Source of the DNA: Perkinsus olseni
Lineage: Eukaryota > Perkinsozoa > Perkinsida
Length of the DNA stretch: 64,000 nt
Assembly (NCBI GenBank): GCA_013115125.1
Contig: JABANN010000097.1
Location: 1-64,000 of the forward strand
Direction of reading: 5' to 3'
The notes under the pieces are model-generated. The model ran no database searches and was not told the origin of the DNA. It saw only the letters and a list, made by a program, of their open reading frames with translations. Both the position numbers and the translations under genes were made by a program. Positions 13,000 to 23,651 of this stretch are shown piece after piece; within the stretch, counting starts at the first letter, position 1, and each line of letters starts with the position of its first letter.

Positions 13000-14615
13000 C
13001 TTTCCTTAGGTTGCCATGGACTCCTGAATACAATCAACTACGATATCATACTCTCACCACGAATACCTTACCAAATGATGAAGCTGTCGCCGTAGCGCAG
13101 GCGATGTGGACGGCTGCTCGTCCAACTCCTCGTTGTCAGTATTCTCTACTACTACCGCCGCCGCCGCGGCTGCTGCTGCTGCTGCATGTGATCGTGTTTC
13201 TCCTAGCCCCTCGTCACCATCATTGGGCATAGACTCCTGAACACGATCTATGCTATCATACATTTCTATGACGACAACCTTACTAGATGATGGAGCTGCC
13301 GTCGTAGGGTAGCCGGTGTGGACGACTGCTCTTCCCCCTCCTCGTGAGTTGTGCTCTGTATTACTGCTGTTGCAGTGGTGACCTGTGCTGCTGTTTCTCC
13401 TAGCCCCTCGCCACCAACATTGGGCGTAGAATCCTATCAGGTATACTCCAACTCAGTCATCATCACTGCCAAACTGCCTACCACATGATGTAGCTGTCTA
13501 CGGAGCATCCTCTCAGGCTCGCTGGGCCCACCATCCTCAGACTGTAGGATATGACCATTACCATCACTATCGTCTCTCCCGTCCTATCACCCACGCCATC
13601 ATGCACCCCAATGCTTGCCTGCTCACCTCTGGAACATCATCATGTACTGAGTGGTCGACATTCACATCACTCCCTCTGCTGGAAGAATTATCTCCCCGAG
13701 AAGGAGGCGGAGACGGCTGCGGTGTCTGCCGTTCCTACAACAGCACTGTTCTAGACCGTGTGTCGTATCTTGCGCATTCCACACAATAGTAGACCTACCC
13801 TCGGCGGCACGATCGAAGGCGTCCGCTGGGACCTGGCCTTCGCGCTACGATTCGCCGACCGTCGTACTCTAACCCTCTCAGAGGGGCAGAGATCACCCAG
13901 GGGGCACTGAGACACCAGATGAGCTTTTCAATAGACTGCTGCAGCTGGTCCTGCATCAGCCCTTCCCAACGTACAGTGTCCATCACGTCAAGACACATGC
14001 GGCACTTCCGTTTCCACAACGCCCCACCTCGACGTTCCAATGCGCCCAAGACTTCTGGGGATAGATACTGAGGAGGGAGCCGTAGCACGTGTAAGTGATG
14101 TTCCCCTAGCATATGAACCTAGATGTATTCTAGTGATACCTTCATAGGCCATGTCTGCCCTCTAGTGGCTTCAGGAAGGGACCATCTACCCAATCGTACC
14201 GGTACCACTGAGGCAGTAGTAAGACTAATGACCCAAGACCAGCGAATACCCCGTCGAACACATCTCGCGATATAGGGCATCATACATTCATCACAACGTG
14301 ATCGATCGGCCTATCTCGTTAGATGCCACAAGGAACGCTCAGATGTCATTGCAAATCAGTTCACGGTACAATAGGGCTCCGCAATCGAAGTGAGTGTCTG
14401 GTCTTACAGCTTATCGTCATTTGTATGGGACTCCATTCTATACGGTTGCTGGGTACTCCTGCTACATGATGTGAGGTGACAGGTACGGTGGTGTAGTGAC
14501 GTCTACCACTCACTCTCGCCCCTACTGGCATATCGATACAATTCTTGCATCGCTCCGTTACAAGGGTTGGGGCAATAGCATTCATCAGCGAGTTGCGAAA
14601 GAGTCTGAGGTTCAT
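13000..14615 (-). CDS. hypothetical Cys-rich protein with repeated acidic C-terminal region
   Basis: Family not recognised. It begins MNLRLFRNSLMNAIAPTLV at an ATG (14615), which could be a mitochondrial presequence. CKNC follows, and after an intron CDECMMPYIARC, so a zinc site is possible. A 73-nt intron (acceptor before YLSPEVLGALERRGG) leads to a basic, Trp-containing segment at 13795-14050. Further 3', the minus strand has two diverged copies of a segment reading ..MPNDGDEGLGET.. poly-Ala .. ALRRQLHHLVR. It is not proven that the repeated part belongs to the same gene. The 3' end is approximate. Confidence 0.4.
13062..13520. repeat. diverged tandem repeat, unit about 210 bp
   Basis: Two full units (about 13062-13271 and 13272-13483) and the start of a third are alike. 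Each begins with a version of atgatgaagctgtcgccgta and contains a version of tggacggctgctcgtccaac and of cctcgtcaccatcattgggc. On the minus strand both units are open and give related peptides, so this is likely an internal coding duplication. Confidence 0.7.
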
Positions 14616-14866
14616 AAGAACATGGCATAGCCATCACCATGGTCATCTTTGGCACTGGAGTTTCCCTCAATAAAAGCCGCCGTTAACCCACTAGGGACCC
14701 GAACTAGCCCAGATGCCCCCACAGACGCTCAGCCTCCTACGTGTAGCATGCTTCAGGCGCGCTGCTTCGGGCGCGCGCTACTAACGTAGCGTGATCGATC
14801 TGAAGTTTTAAAGGCCGTGCTGGTGCCTTCCCAACCTTCCTCCGTGGCTAAGGCTCTGCTACAACT

Positions 14867-15615
14867 ATGCGTTATACTTACGAACCTCGTAACCCCGCCA
14901 AGGCTGTCCGTGTTCGTGGATCTGATATCCGTGTTCACTACAAGAACACCTATGAGGTCTGCCAGGCCATCAAGGGTATGGGCCTCAAGGCTGCTCAGAC
15001 GTAATAATGACGGAAGGGGCTTCGTAATCGTCTTGGCTGATGTTCATTCTGTTCTTCTCGTCTCTATTATCGATACGTTGGTAGTGTAAGAGGAATCTGT
15101 ATCGTCATGAGCATCGTCGTTGGATGTGTAGTGCTTTTTCTTCAGTTACCTTGAGGACGTGATGGAGCACAAGCAGGTCGTGCCCTTCCGCAAGTTCTGC
15201 GGTGGTGTTGGCCGTACTGCCCAGGCTAAGGCCTTCAAGGCTACTCAGGGTCGCTGGCCCACTAAGTCTTGCAAGGTCGTCCTTGGCCTCCTCCGTCAGG
15301 CTGAAGCCAATGCTGACTACAAGGGTGTTGATGCCGAGAACATGACCCTCACTCACGTCCAGGTCAACGAGGCTCAGAGGGGTCGTCGTCGTACTTATCG
15401 TGCCCACGGTCGTATTGGACCCTACATGAACTCCCCTGCCAACATCGAGTTCGTCTTCGAACAGGATGACGAGACTGTTGAGAAGCCTGCCGAGTCCACT
15501 AGGGTAATAACAGTGGCTGGAGGGGCATCTAATCCGAATCATGTTATCGTCTTTTCAGATCGTCAAGTTCACCAAGAAGCAGTTCGCTAAGCGCCGTCTT
15601 CACATCGGTAACTAA
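14867..15615 (+). CDS. RPL17: 60S ribosomal protein L17 (uL22)
   Basis: Cytosolic large-subunit protein uL22, which lines the peptide exit tunnel. Exons are 14867-15000, 15146-15503 and 15559-15615; the introns are 145 and 55 nt, GT-AG. The protein starts MRYTYEPRNPAKAVRVRGSD and carries the long beta-hairpin region with GRINPYMNSP-like GRIGPYMNSPANIEF, ending KKQFAKRRLHIGN. Length (about 182 aa) and ends fit the family. The first intron is nearly three times the usual intron of this window. The gene is divergent from the hypothetical gene at 14615 and convergent with HRD1, with about 380 bases between the two 3' ends. Confidence 0.96.
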
Positions 15616-15995
15616 ATTGAACAGCCTCCTCGTTGGTGTTGTAGCAGCCTTGACGGGTAATGATGCAACAGCAGTCCACAGCAGAGTTTCGGTGGTGCCT
15701 GAGCCTCTTGGATGCCGAGGAATATCACTTCTTGTTGTGTTCATAGTCAAATAACGAGGGCTAGCGGTATGGATAGGATGGAAGCATGCTGATGGATAAA
15801 AAGGTTAATCCCACGCAAGTTCCGTAACGGAATTGTACTGAACTTACGGTAAATGGGTATTGCTGAACTTCTTAACATGTCGAGTTCTATCCCATGATCG
15901 TTGATGGCGAATCAAGCCCGAACTAACGGCAACACAACAAGTTGGATGTAAAATGGTAACTCGAGAAAAAACTGTTAATGACCAAAACACCCTCA
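15616..15995. other. intergenic, convergent 3' ends
   Basis: Lies between the stop of RPL17 (+) and the stop of HRD1 (-). No coding frame or clear motif; it should hold both 3' UTRs and poly(A) sites. Confidence 0.6.
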
Positions 15996-18900
15996 TCATT
16001 CATCATCAGAGGCCGCCTCTTCTTCCTCACTACTTCTCTCCTCGGTGACAGCGCATTTGGACATCGTCATCTTATACCTACCGTAAGAAGGCTCATCCTT
16101 ATTACACTACCCACTACAATAGTACCGCAACTGCCTCTGCTTCCTAATAAGCTCAAACTCATCTTTAGGAGCTGGGGATAAATTTTCTGATTCAACTCCT
16201 AACCTTGGCGTCTGCGTGCCTATCGTGTGGCACAGTCGCTGATTACTCCAAATACCATCATCATTACCCTCGTCCGAGTGTCTCTGTTCGGGTAGCTGTG
16301 GTACCGATAGGTCGATACCAACAGGCTGCTGCTGCTGAGTGGGTGAGGGTGACACAGTACTCCTATCTCGAGCAGCATCGGGTGTATCAGGATTTGATAC
16401 GGACTGGTCTGCCGCTGTGCCTTTATCAGTATCATCAACCACATCCTGGTACAGCATAAAACAGTATACACGCTGCGCCATGCTGCTGCAGCAGCAGCAG
16501 CAGCATTACATTAACACCCTCATCTCCCTCCTTCTTCTTCTCCTCCTCCTCCTTTGCGATCTTCTTCAAGGCCTCAGGAGCCTCAGGAGCAGCGTGGCCA
16601 GCGGGGATCTGAGATAGCCGGCAGTTCACTCTTACCCTTCACTGTCGTCAATGCTGCTACCGTGGACTCCACACTGCCTACACCTCTACTCTGTAATAAA
16701 GCACTCCAGTACCTTAACAACGTATGAACAAGAGCTTGGCATCTGGTGCATGCTGATTCACTTCTTCTCCTTCTCATAATATTCGACCATGTTCATGGCA
16801 TGCTTGATGGCCTCCTTCAACTGAGAGGCTGTTTCGATTCCCAATGCTGCTAGCAATGGTGATCCATCATCAGTAGCAGAGGCATCATTAGGCGGTATGA
16901 CTGGTAGATGGGTCATCGTCACTGTACCACCACCTACATCAATACTAGTAACCATCATCTCCCACCACTGTCATCACATACCTGGCAGCTGCACCGTCTT
17001 TGCAGAAGGCAGTATAGTTGGATCCTGCTTCGAGCCTCGACTGCTGCCGGTGCCGGCAGATCCCGCTTTAGGTGCTTCTCCGTCCGGTGTAGCCTGCGAA
17101 GGAGGACGATTGTAAATATCAACCTCCAGTGATGGTGATGACCTTAGAGCTCTCTGATTTCGATCCACTGGCCCCTCCTTCAGATTTCCCCGTGGTTGAA
17201 GGTTGTTGCTGTTGTTGGGTACCCTGTGCCTGATCTGTGCCTTCTTGAGGCTGTTCTTGTTGCCCTTGACGTCTGGCCTCGGCCGCATCAGCAGCGGCGT
17301 CACGCGGAGGCTGAGACCAAGGAGGCATCACTACGAGATCGGGATAAAGACGTATACTACCATATGAGTGGGTATCTCTGCCCTGCACGTAGGGCATACT
17401 TGTTGCATCACTAGCCATGACTTGAGGCAGTCGATATGGAATCTAGGAGCATCACGTGACCAATGTCGGCATCATTATTCTACTTACACATGCCCACAGG
17501 GTAGCCTCTTGCTTCCTTCCCACAGCTTGTCCCGGCATATGATACACGTATCTTGTGTCTCCAACTCCTCTTGAGTAGCATCCGGGAATCTGAGCGGGTA
17601 CATGCTAGAAGCAGCCGAGAGAGATGGACGACAAAGGTCGTATACGCTGAGCGTATTACGCTCCACTCCGTAAATACCCCACCATTCTCCAAAAATCGAC
17701 AGAGCACTTCGTAAGCTCTCGAGCGCTTCTTGAGACAAGGCGCCATACTAATGCTAATTCGGATTGATGAATACTGATACTTCAACGGGTTGTAGTGCAT
17801 ATTGGTATGATACCCCAGCGAGAGCTCCCGTGGGAGTAAGCCACCAAAGTAGGACTACTACCTCTCCTCCATGTTAGCAGTGATGGCCCTGTATTTCCTC
17901 AGACTGTACAGTCTAGACACCAACTGCCTAGCTATCTGCAGTATATCAGCCAGAGCGTAGAAGGGCAGACGAGTGGGGTTTTGTGACAGGAATACCATCA
18001 TGAAGCACTAAGAGGAATCATGTATCATTACCACTATGCGTGTATGCTCACTACCAGGTATGTCGTCATCTGTCCAACATCTCCCCACAAATCCACATGG
18101 AATATGAACTGTGTCTTGCCAGTCCATCCATGCTCCAACCTCATGTCCACGAGATGAATGATGAATTTGGTGAGAGTTGTCACTGTGGAACGTAGTGCCG
18201 CCGTAGTAGCGTACAGTAGTCTTACTTACATGCAGTCAATCCCATGGTTACTGCCTCGAATAGACACCAAGTGTAGAATGACGAGTGGGCACTCGAGAGC
18301 TCGTAGAAGGTTGCTGAAGGCGCACTACTGCAGTACCACGTGCAGCAGTTGGTAGTACTATTATTACATATTCCTATTATGTCCACAGTACCGCATAAGA
18401 AGATCAATCCAGCTAGTCTTAATAGGGAGGAGAAACTAGTGAACCCAAGCTCGAAGATCTGACGAGATAGGATCATGCCTGATGCCTGCCACGGCCGCAC
18501 TGAGTCTTACATGCCCAACCCGTATCTGTGCCACTAGATGGAATACTTTGCAGCATATAGCAAGGCACACATACTTAATAAGCTCGACTGTATTCACCTC
18601 CTAAGGAGAACAAAGGTGATGGCACAGGAGTGGCGGACTCTCTTCCTTACCCTGTCATTGATGGTAGGTGAGTAGAAGACCAGAAATAATATAGTATCCG
18701 CGACAAAGCCTCGACCCGAATCGATTAGTTGCTGAGTTGAGTATTGCTGCAGCCAGTGCTGGGAGGCGAGGTTATTACTTCAACTTCCAAGTCACGTAGG
18801 TGCCCTACGAACAGCCGTAGGAGCAGTTTATTGACGAGTACTAGTAGACCAAAAGCAAAGTTGTAGATTATCTAAGAGGGAAGAGACAATCGTTGATGAT

Positions 18901-19132
18901 GCAGTTAATTTAGGCATCCTTCTTCTCACCGCCAATGATATCTTATCCTGGGATAGGTGAACTACGACCGGATAGAACTGTTCGAACTGGAGGGCTGCAT
19001 GTAGGACACTGAATACTAGTACCTAGTATAGACGGGAGATGATACTGCTTATGATGTGATGATGAGTATTACCCCAGTGCTGAGCAGGAAGTAGGCTGTG
19101 AAAGAGATATGCATCTTGGGAAGATAAGGCAT
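15996..19132 (-). CDS. HRD1: HRD1/synoviolin-type ER membrane E3 ubiquitin ligase
   Basis: ER-associated degradation ligase. About a dozen short GT-AG introns join to a protein starting MPYLPKMHISFTAYFLLSTG, then FEQFYPVVVHLSQDKISLA, NKLLLRLFVGHLRDLEVE, FHLVAQIRVGH, GFTSFSSLLRLAGLIFLCGT and TLTKFIIHLVDMRLEHGWTG. All are recognisable against the HRD1 membrane region. Before the RING is FPDATQEELETQDTCIIC. The RING-H2 has CIIC, CGHVFH.DC and CPTC (C3H2C3), completed across an intron near 17450-17480. A Gln/Pro-rich tail follows, then a helical C terminus with ELIRKQRQLR like the end of animal HRD1. Verified splices include 19073/19022 and 18930/18871. Exons in the tail (16.0-17.3 kb) are less certain. 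The start may be 19132 or 19114 (in-frame Met). Confidence 0.9.
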
Positions 19133-19228
19133 GAGCACACCTATCGCATGGTATCCCTCACTACCAACCCAACACAGTTAGGATAAATGAACCAACTTGA
19201 CGTAATCATTTCGTTAGAATCGTGAATA

Positions 19229-20186
19229 CTATAAGTCAAAGAAACTGTTCTTGAAAGGATTGGCCTTAGCCTTGGGCTTAGTACGGCTAGTGCTGCGTAA
19301 AGCATCCCTGGCCTTATTCAATGTACTTGCAGGCCTTGATGCATTCAATAGAGAACCTACGATAATCTTTCATCCAAGCCAGATACAGTGGGCATGATAC
19401 TACTTTTGTTCTTCTTTTTATTTTTCACTTTAGCCTTCGGCTGCTGCGGCTTCTGCTGCTGACTCTCCGTTTTCGGTAGCTTCAGTACCAACTTTTCTGA
19501 TGTGTCACCCTGTGCAGTACCAGTAGTCTCAGTTATCATAGCAGGAGTGACCTGAGCCGGATTACACTGGGGACGGCATCAGAACACGTCCTAGTATTTG
19601 GGACACTATAGGGCCACTCGGATACCGCTACTCACTGCTTGGAAGTGTCACTATGATCGTGGACAGCCACGAACGGTATAATTGGGAGCACGAATCTTGC
19701 TGTATTACCTCCGCTTCAGTGACATCTGGGTCCACTCTACCACAGTCTACTATAGTCTTCCCGCTACAGATACCACACGTGTATTCAACACATACACCAC
19801 CACCATCAAGCTTCCGTCGCCCCTTACCACCACACCGATGTACCGATACCGAACGAGTGGTTATAGTCGGTATGAGGACAGCACAGCAATGAGCACAATA
19901 CCTGCAGCAAGCTGCTGTCTTCTACGTCTTTCAATATCTAGTACCTCTCTTTGAACTCATCGTGTAGTTCAATATCGTATCGTCTAGCATGCCTGTACAT
20001 CTCCCGACCTGCATGCCTCGATACCTGCTACCACAGTCATCAAGCAGGCAATATATGTCCTAGTGATACTACTATTGGCTCATCCAAGGCTAACCGCTGT
20101 GAGACTGAAGCAAGGAACGCGAGAGTTTCCATCCTCAGGCCTCTACTATCAGTGCCGCTAGCTGGTGCCGATGCTGCCAGAGACAT
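19229..20186 (-). CDS. RPP21: RNase P/MRP protein subunit RPP21 (RPR2 family)
   Basis: Zinc-binding subunit of the tRNA 5'-processing ribonucleoprotein. Joined exons give MSLAASAPASGTDSRGLRM, then YRHARRYDIELHDEFKERY, CAHCCAVLIPTITTRSVSV, a spacer, CGICSGKTIVDCGR and a Lys/Gln-rich tail ending NPFKNSFFDL. Two CxxC pairs and the helix before them match RPR2/Rpp21. An intron of about 48 nt splits the tail (donor after KKKNK). The basic tail is longer than I recall for human Rpp21. The start (20186) lies only about 65 bases from a possible plus-strand start, so a shared promoter is likely. HRD1 begins about 100 bases downstream on the same strand. Confidence 0.82.
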
Positions 20187-20251
20187 TACTGAGGTGAAAA
20201 GCACCTTCAAGAAGTGACTCTCTCGTCCCGATACTCATAAACTACAACACA

Positions 20252-20500
20252 ATGACTGATGGCACCCAACAGCAGCACAGGAATGATAATGACACTAACC
20301 ATGAAGTTAACTGGCAAGGAAGCCTAATTCTACTACTTCTCCCATGTGAAGCGTTTAGAAGTCGAGAAGGACCACTTGGGAGGTCTATGAATATACCCAT
20401 CCGTGTATACCCCATACCTGCAGCAACGTGGCAGTGTAAGGCGAGGGGCACGGCAGTCCTTACCTATATGCTGCTGGACCAGGTGAGATATCTCGGACGA
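20252..20500 (+). CDS. possible small gene, unrecognised
   Basis: An ATG at 20252 opens MTDGTQQQHRNDNDTNHE. An intron-like stretch of 50 nt (gttaactg...gaag) then allows RLEVEKDHLG, and a second intron-like stretch leads on. The position next to the divergent RPP21 start supports a promoter here, but no family is recognised and the 3' part is unresolved. Treat as tentative. Confidence 0.25.
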
Positions 20501-20668
20501 AACCTCTGGCCGGATCAAAGGCTCGTCGAGGTTGCATGCTCCACTGAGGAGCCCCTAGAACCAATAATAGGCCTCCATACTACACGGAAGCACATTACAT
20601 ATAGGCCCCTTAGCTGTGCAGTTTTCCGGTCGATACTGCCCGATACCCGGCCCTATAGAAGACCCTAG

Positions 20669-21552
20669 CACCCATCTCGATCTAGGATATGATAATTACC
20701 TATGCTCTTGGATTTAGGAGGGGCTTGGCGCCCAGTCATAGTCCACTGAGGATTCCTCAACAGGTTGATTGGTCCCGGCCTAGTGACAGCAGAATGGCGC
20801 TGCTCGCCTCAGCAGCCGGATATTACGTATAAGCCCCTGGGCCAGGGTTCCTGCACATGGCGGGGTCTCGAGAGGCCCCCATGAACTTGCACAGTCGGGG
20901 TTTAGTTATAGTAGGATGGTCCATCGTAACGGTACTGCCTGCAAGAAAACCGCTGCAACATACTAGTACTTGTACGACGTTGATGAGCACCTATAGTGTA
21001 GTCAGCTGGCCCGGGCCTCTTCTCCTTAGACGCAGGATCGACCGTCCGTGGCCGAAGGGAGTATCTTGACAAGTATTGAGACTGGCAGAGGCGAGTAGGG
21101 CCTTACACTGGGTTCTGTCTAGCAGTAGCACGATAGCAATGGGATAGGTCAGGTGATAGGGAGTCCGTGTAGCACATGGTAGGTCTGCTGGACAGATGCT
21201 ACACCCTTCCACGGACAGCATTTACTACCTGATCTGTGCTCCAAAGGACGTCTTCTGTCGCATACTCCATTTAGGGGCCTCCTTGTGTGTCTTCCTATAC
21301 CCTCTTTCTAGACTGGATAATGTTGGCATTGATGCCGTCCTAGACGGCCCCTCCTTCTCCCTTTCGACAGGCATTTCATATGCCGACGATAAACTCAACT
21401 GGATGAGCCGCTGGGGCGAGCGCTCAATGACCTTGGCGGAGCGAAGGCGCGGCTCGACTCACAAAATCTTCAGAAGAAGTGATAGGTCAGTGGTGATAGG
21501 ATGATTCGTTATGTCTAATTTACCAGGTTGTGGTTGTTGGTTTGATCCTGAT
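20669..21552. other. no gene supported
   Basis: About 880 bases upstream of AP-2 sigma. A 102-codon open stretch at 21196-21504 (+) includes ISYADDK, but I cannot support a gene or a mobile element. Confidence 0.4.
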
Positions 21553-22180
21553 ATGATACGTTTCGTATTGGTACAGAACAGGCAAGGGAAAACACGCCTA
21601 TCCAAATGGTATGTACCGTACAATGCAGCTGAGAAGAATAAAGTAGAAGGTGAGATACACCGGGCTGTGGTGTCAAGGGACAACCGGTAATAATAGGATG
21701 CTGGGAGAGAGGAGGACAAGGCTGTTGACAGGTCGACTAACTTCCTGGAGTACCGCAACTACAAGATCATATATCGCCGATATGCCGGACTGTTCTTCAG
21801 TTTCTGCGTGGATGTCAATGATAATGAGGTATCTTCTTCTTTGCCCTAGACTATTCTGTGTAGACCCTTCTTCAACCTCAGATGTGCGTATTAGAGCTCA
21901 TCCATCTATTTGTGGAGGTATTGGACGGCTACTTCGGTAATGTATGTGAATTGGATCTAGTGTTCCATTTTGATAAGGTAATTCCAATCTTCCCAGCAGT
22001 CCTGCTGTTACTACTATTACCGCCACAGGTGTATCACATACTGGATGAGCTGTTGCTGGATGGTGAGATAGAGGATACTAGTTCGACTGCGGTAGGAGCG
22101 GCCACTCCCAGAGGGCCTCTAACAAAGATATCCCGCTTTAGATACTGGAGAAGCTTCGTCAGTCCGATAAGCTTGATTGA
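21553..22180 (+). CDS. AP2S1: AP-2 complex subunit sigma
   Basis: Small chain of the clathrin adaptor used in endocytosis at the plasma membrane. Five exons (21553-21686, 21732-21828, 21882-21977, 22029-22091, 22142-22180) with introns of 45-53 nt, all GT-AG and phase-consistent, give exactly 142 residues, the usual length of AP2S1. It starts [20 protein letters not shown] and contains [25 protein letters not shown]-type [28 protein letters not shown] and the end [12 protein letters not shown]. The [19 protein letters not shown] core distinguishes it as sigma-2 rather than sigma-1 or sigma-3. It is a good reference for intron size in this genome. Confidence 0.97.
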
Positions 22181-22334
22181 TTACCAATTTTTACAAGCAT
22201 GCTGCCAGTACTACCAGCGCTGTGCAACTGTCCGCAAACAGTACAGTTTCATACTAATGTTACATTTCCCTATGCCTTCACCTGTTGCGTTCACAGTTAT
22301 CTCATCCCCCCATTCTGAGCAGCTTCCATCCACT

Positions 22335-23554
22335 ATGCCGGGAGTATCGTTATCTCCGGCTGTGACCCCCACCCCAGCAGCATTACAGCAGTTCGTCATA
22401 CTCGCCAGCTCTACTACTGGCCAAGGTACTATTAGGCTCATACAGGAGGTAATAATCTACCGGATCTGCACCATCGGCGGTATCACCAGCCCTCGCCGCC
22501 CAGGTGCTATCACATAAATCTATATACGTTTTTGGTGAGCTACTTGATGTACCTAGCGTCAAGGAGGTAGTAGCAAGGGCTTGGTATCGTCACGTCCCGA
22601 CTGGTATGCTCTGCTAAAACCCCTCAGTTAGCTGATAGCAGTGATACTACTGCCAAGGGATGGTATACTGTACTAGAGTTATTCGCCTATGGTGGGACTA
22701 TCGAGGACTATAAGGGCAAGAGTAATACCATCCTTTACGGCTCAAGTCATGGCGATCGTCCTACTCCAGGCACTTCATTACCATCCCTCAGCCCAGCACA
22801 GTATAGGAAACTTCAGCTCTTGACTTTACGATCCCTAGCGGCGAAGAGGTGATTCTGCCGCCGCGATCGGCATAAAGGTTGATACTGAGCTTATCGCAGT
22901 GCTAATGGCGATCTGCCCTACGCTGATGTCAAACAAGCACTCCATCTACAGCATGATAATGAGGTGGAAGAGGCTGTTGTTGAGGCAATGGATGCAGCTA
23001 TATTGGTAGTAGTCACAATATATATATAGTACCATCCGTAGCGTAACCACCTTAGGATTGCACGCTGGACCCCTTGCACAGTACCGTTCGGGTAGGATCG
23101 GTTGCTGGACGGGACATACCCCTACAGCCCGAATCCATGGCCAATCTAGCGGAGGTGGTGGTAGCAATGTGCATTACAGCAGAGGCTATCGTGTATCATT
23201 CAGGCTTTGCGGCGGTTCCTTCACCATTCCAAGTCGGTGTCTCGGCAAATCACTAAGCCTGATGAGACGAATGATGAAGTTATCAGAAAACTAGCTATGG
23301 TAGTAGCAGTCCTTCCCGCTGATCGGAAGTGTTGGTGTTATTGCTAGTGCACTTAGTTAACCAAGCGATTGGAGGCATTCAGGCAGTCTATGGATGACCA
23401 TAAGCGGTTTGTAGATGAGGCCAACTCCATTAAAGGTCCTTTCTCTACTCCTTGGTCGCGCTACATACCACAATTCCCAGGTGTCACGGATCGTCAACCC
23501 CCTGCTCCTGCTAGTAGCAGTAGCGGCACTGCTACAGCATCTTCCCGACGGTAA
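22335..23554 (+). CDS. CSN7: COP9 signalosome subunit 7 (PCI domain)
   Basis: Scaffold subunit of the complex that removes Nedd8 from cullins. Starts [20 protein letters not shown], then [16 protein letters not shown], an intron, [48 protein letters not shown], then a winged-helix part ([39 protein letters not shown]) and a helical, Ser-rich C terminus ending GTATASSRR. Order and spacing fit CSN7. At least four introns (roughly 45-60 nt) are needed. The exact join between LAAKR and LPYADV and the last join before the C-terminal exon (about 23369) were not fully fixed. Confidence 0.88.
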
Positions 23555-23651
23555 CCATGCCGATACTGAGTTTCTATTTAACAAAGTTTTGTATTAGAGT
23601 TTTGCTACTATCTAGTGTGCTCGTTCTCTGTTCCTATCCTCCCATCATTCC

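Noticed and set aside
21196-21504. Open frame containing ISYADDK, recalling the YADD motif of reverse transcriptases of LINE-type elements
   Set aside because: Only this short motif fits. No other reverse-transcriptase blocks, no endonuclease domain and no repeat structure are seen nearby.
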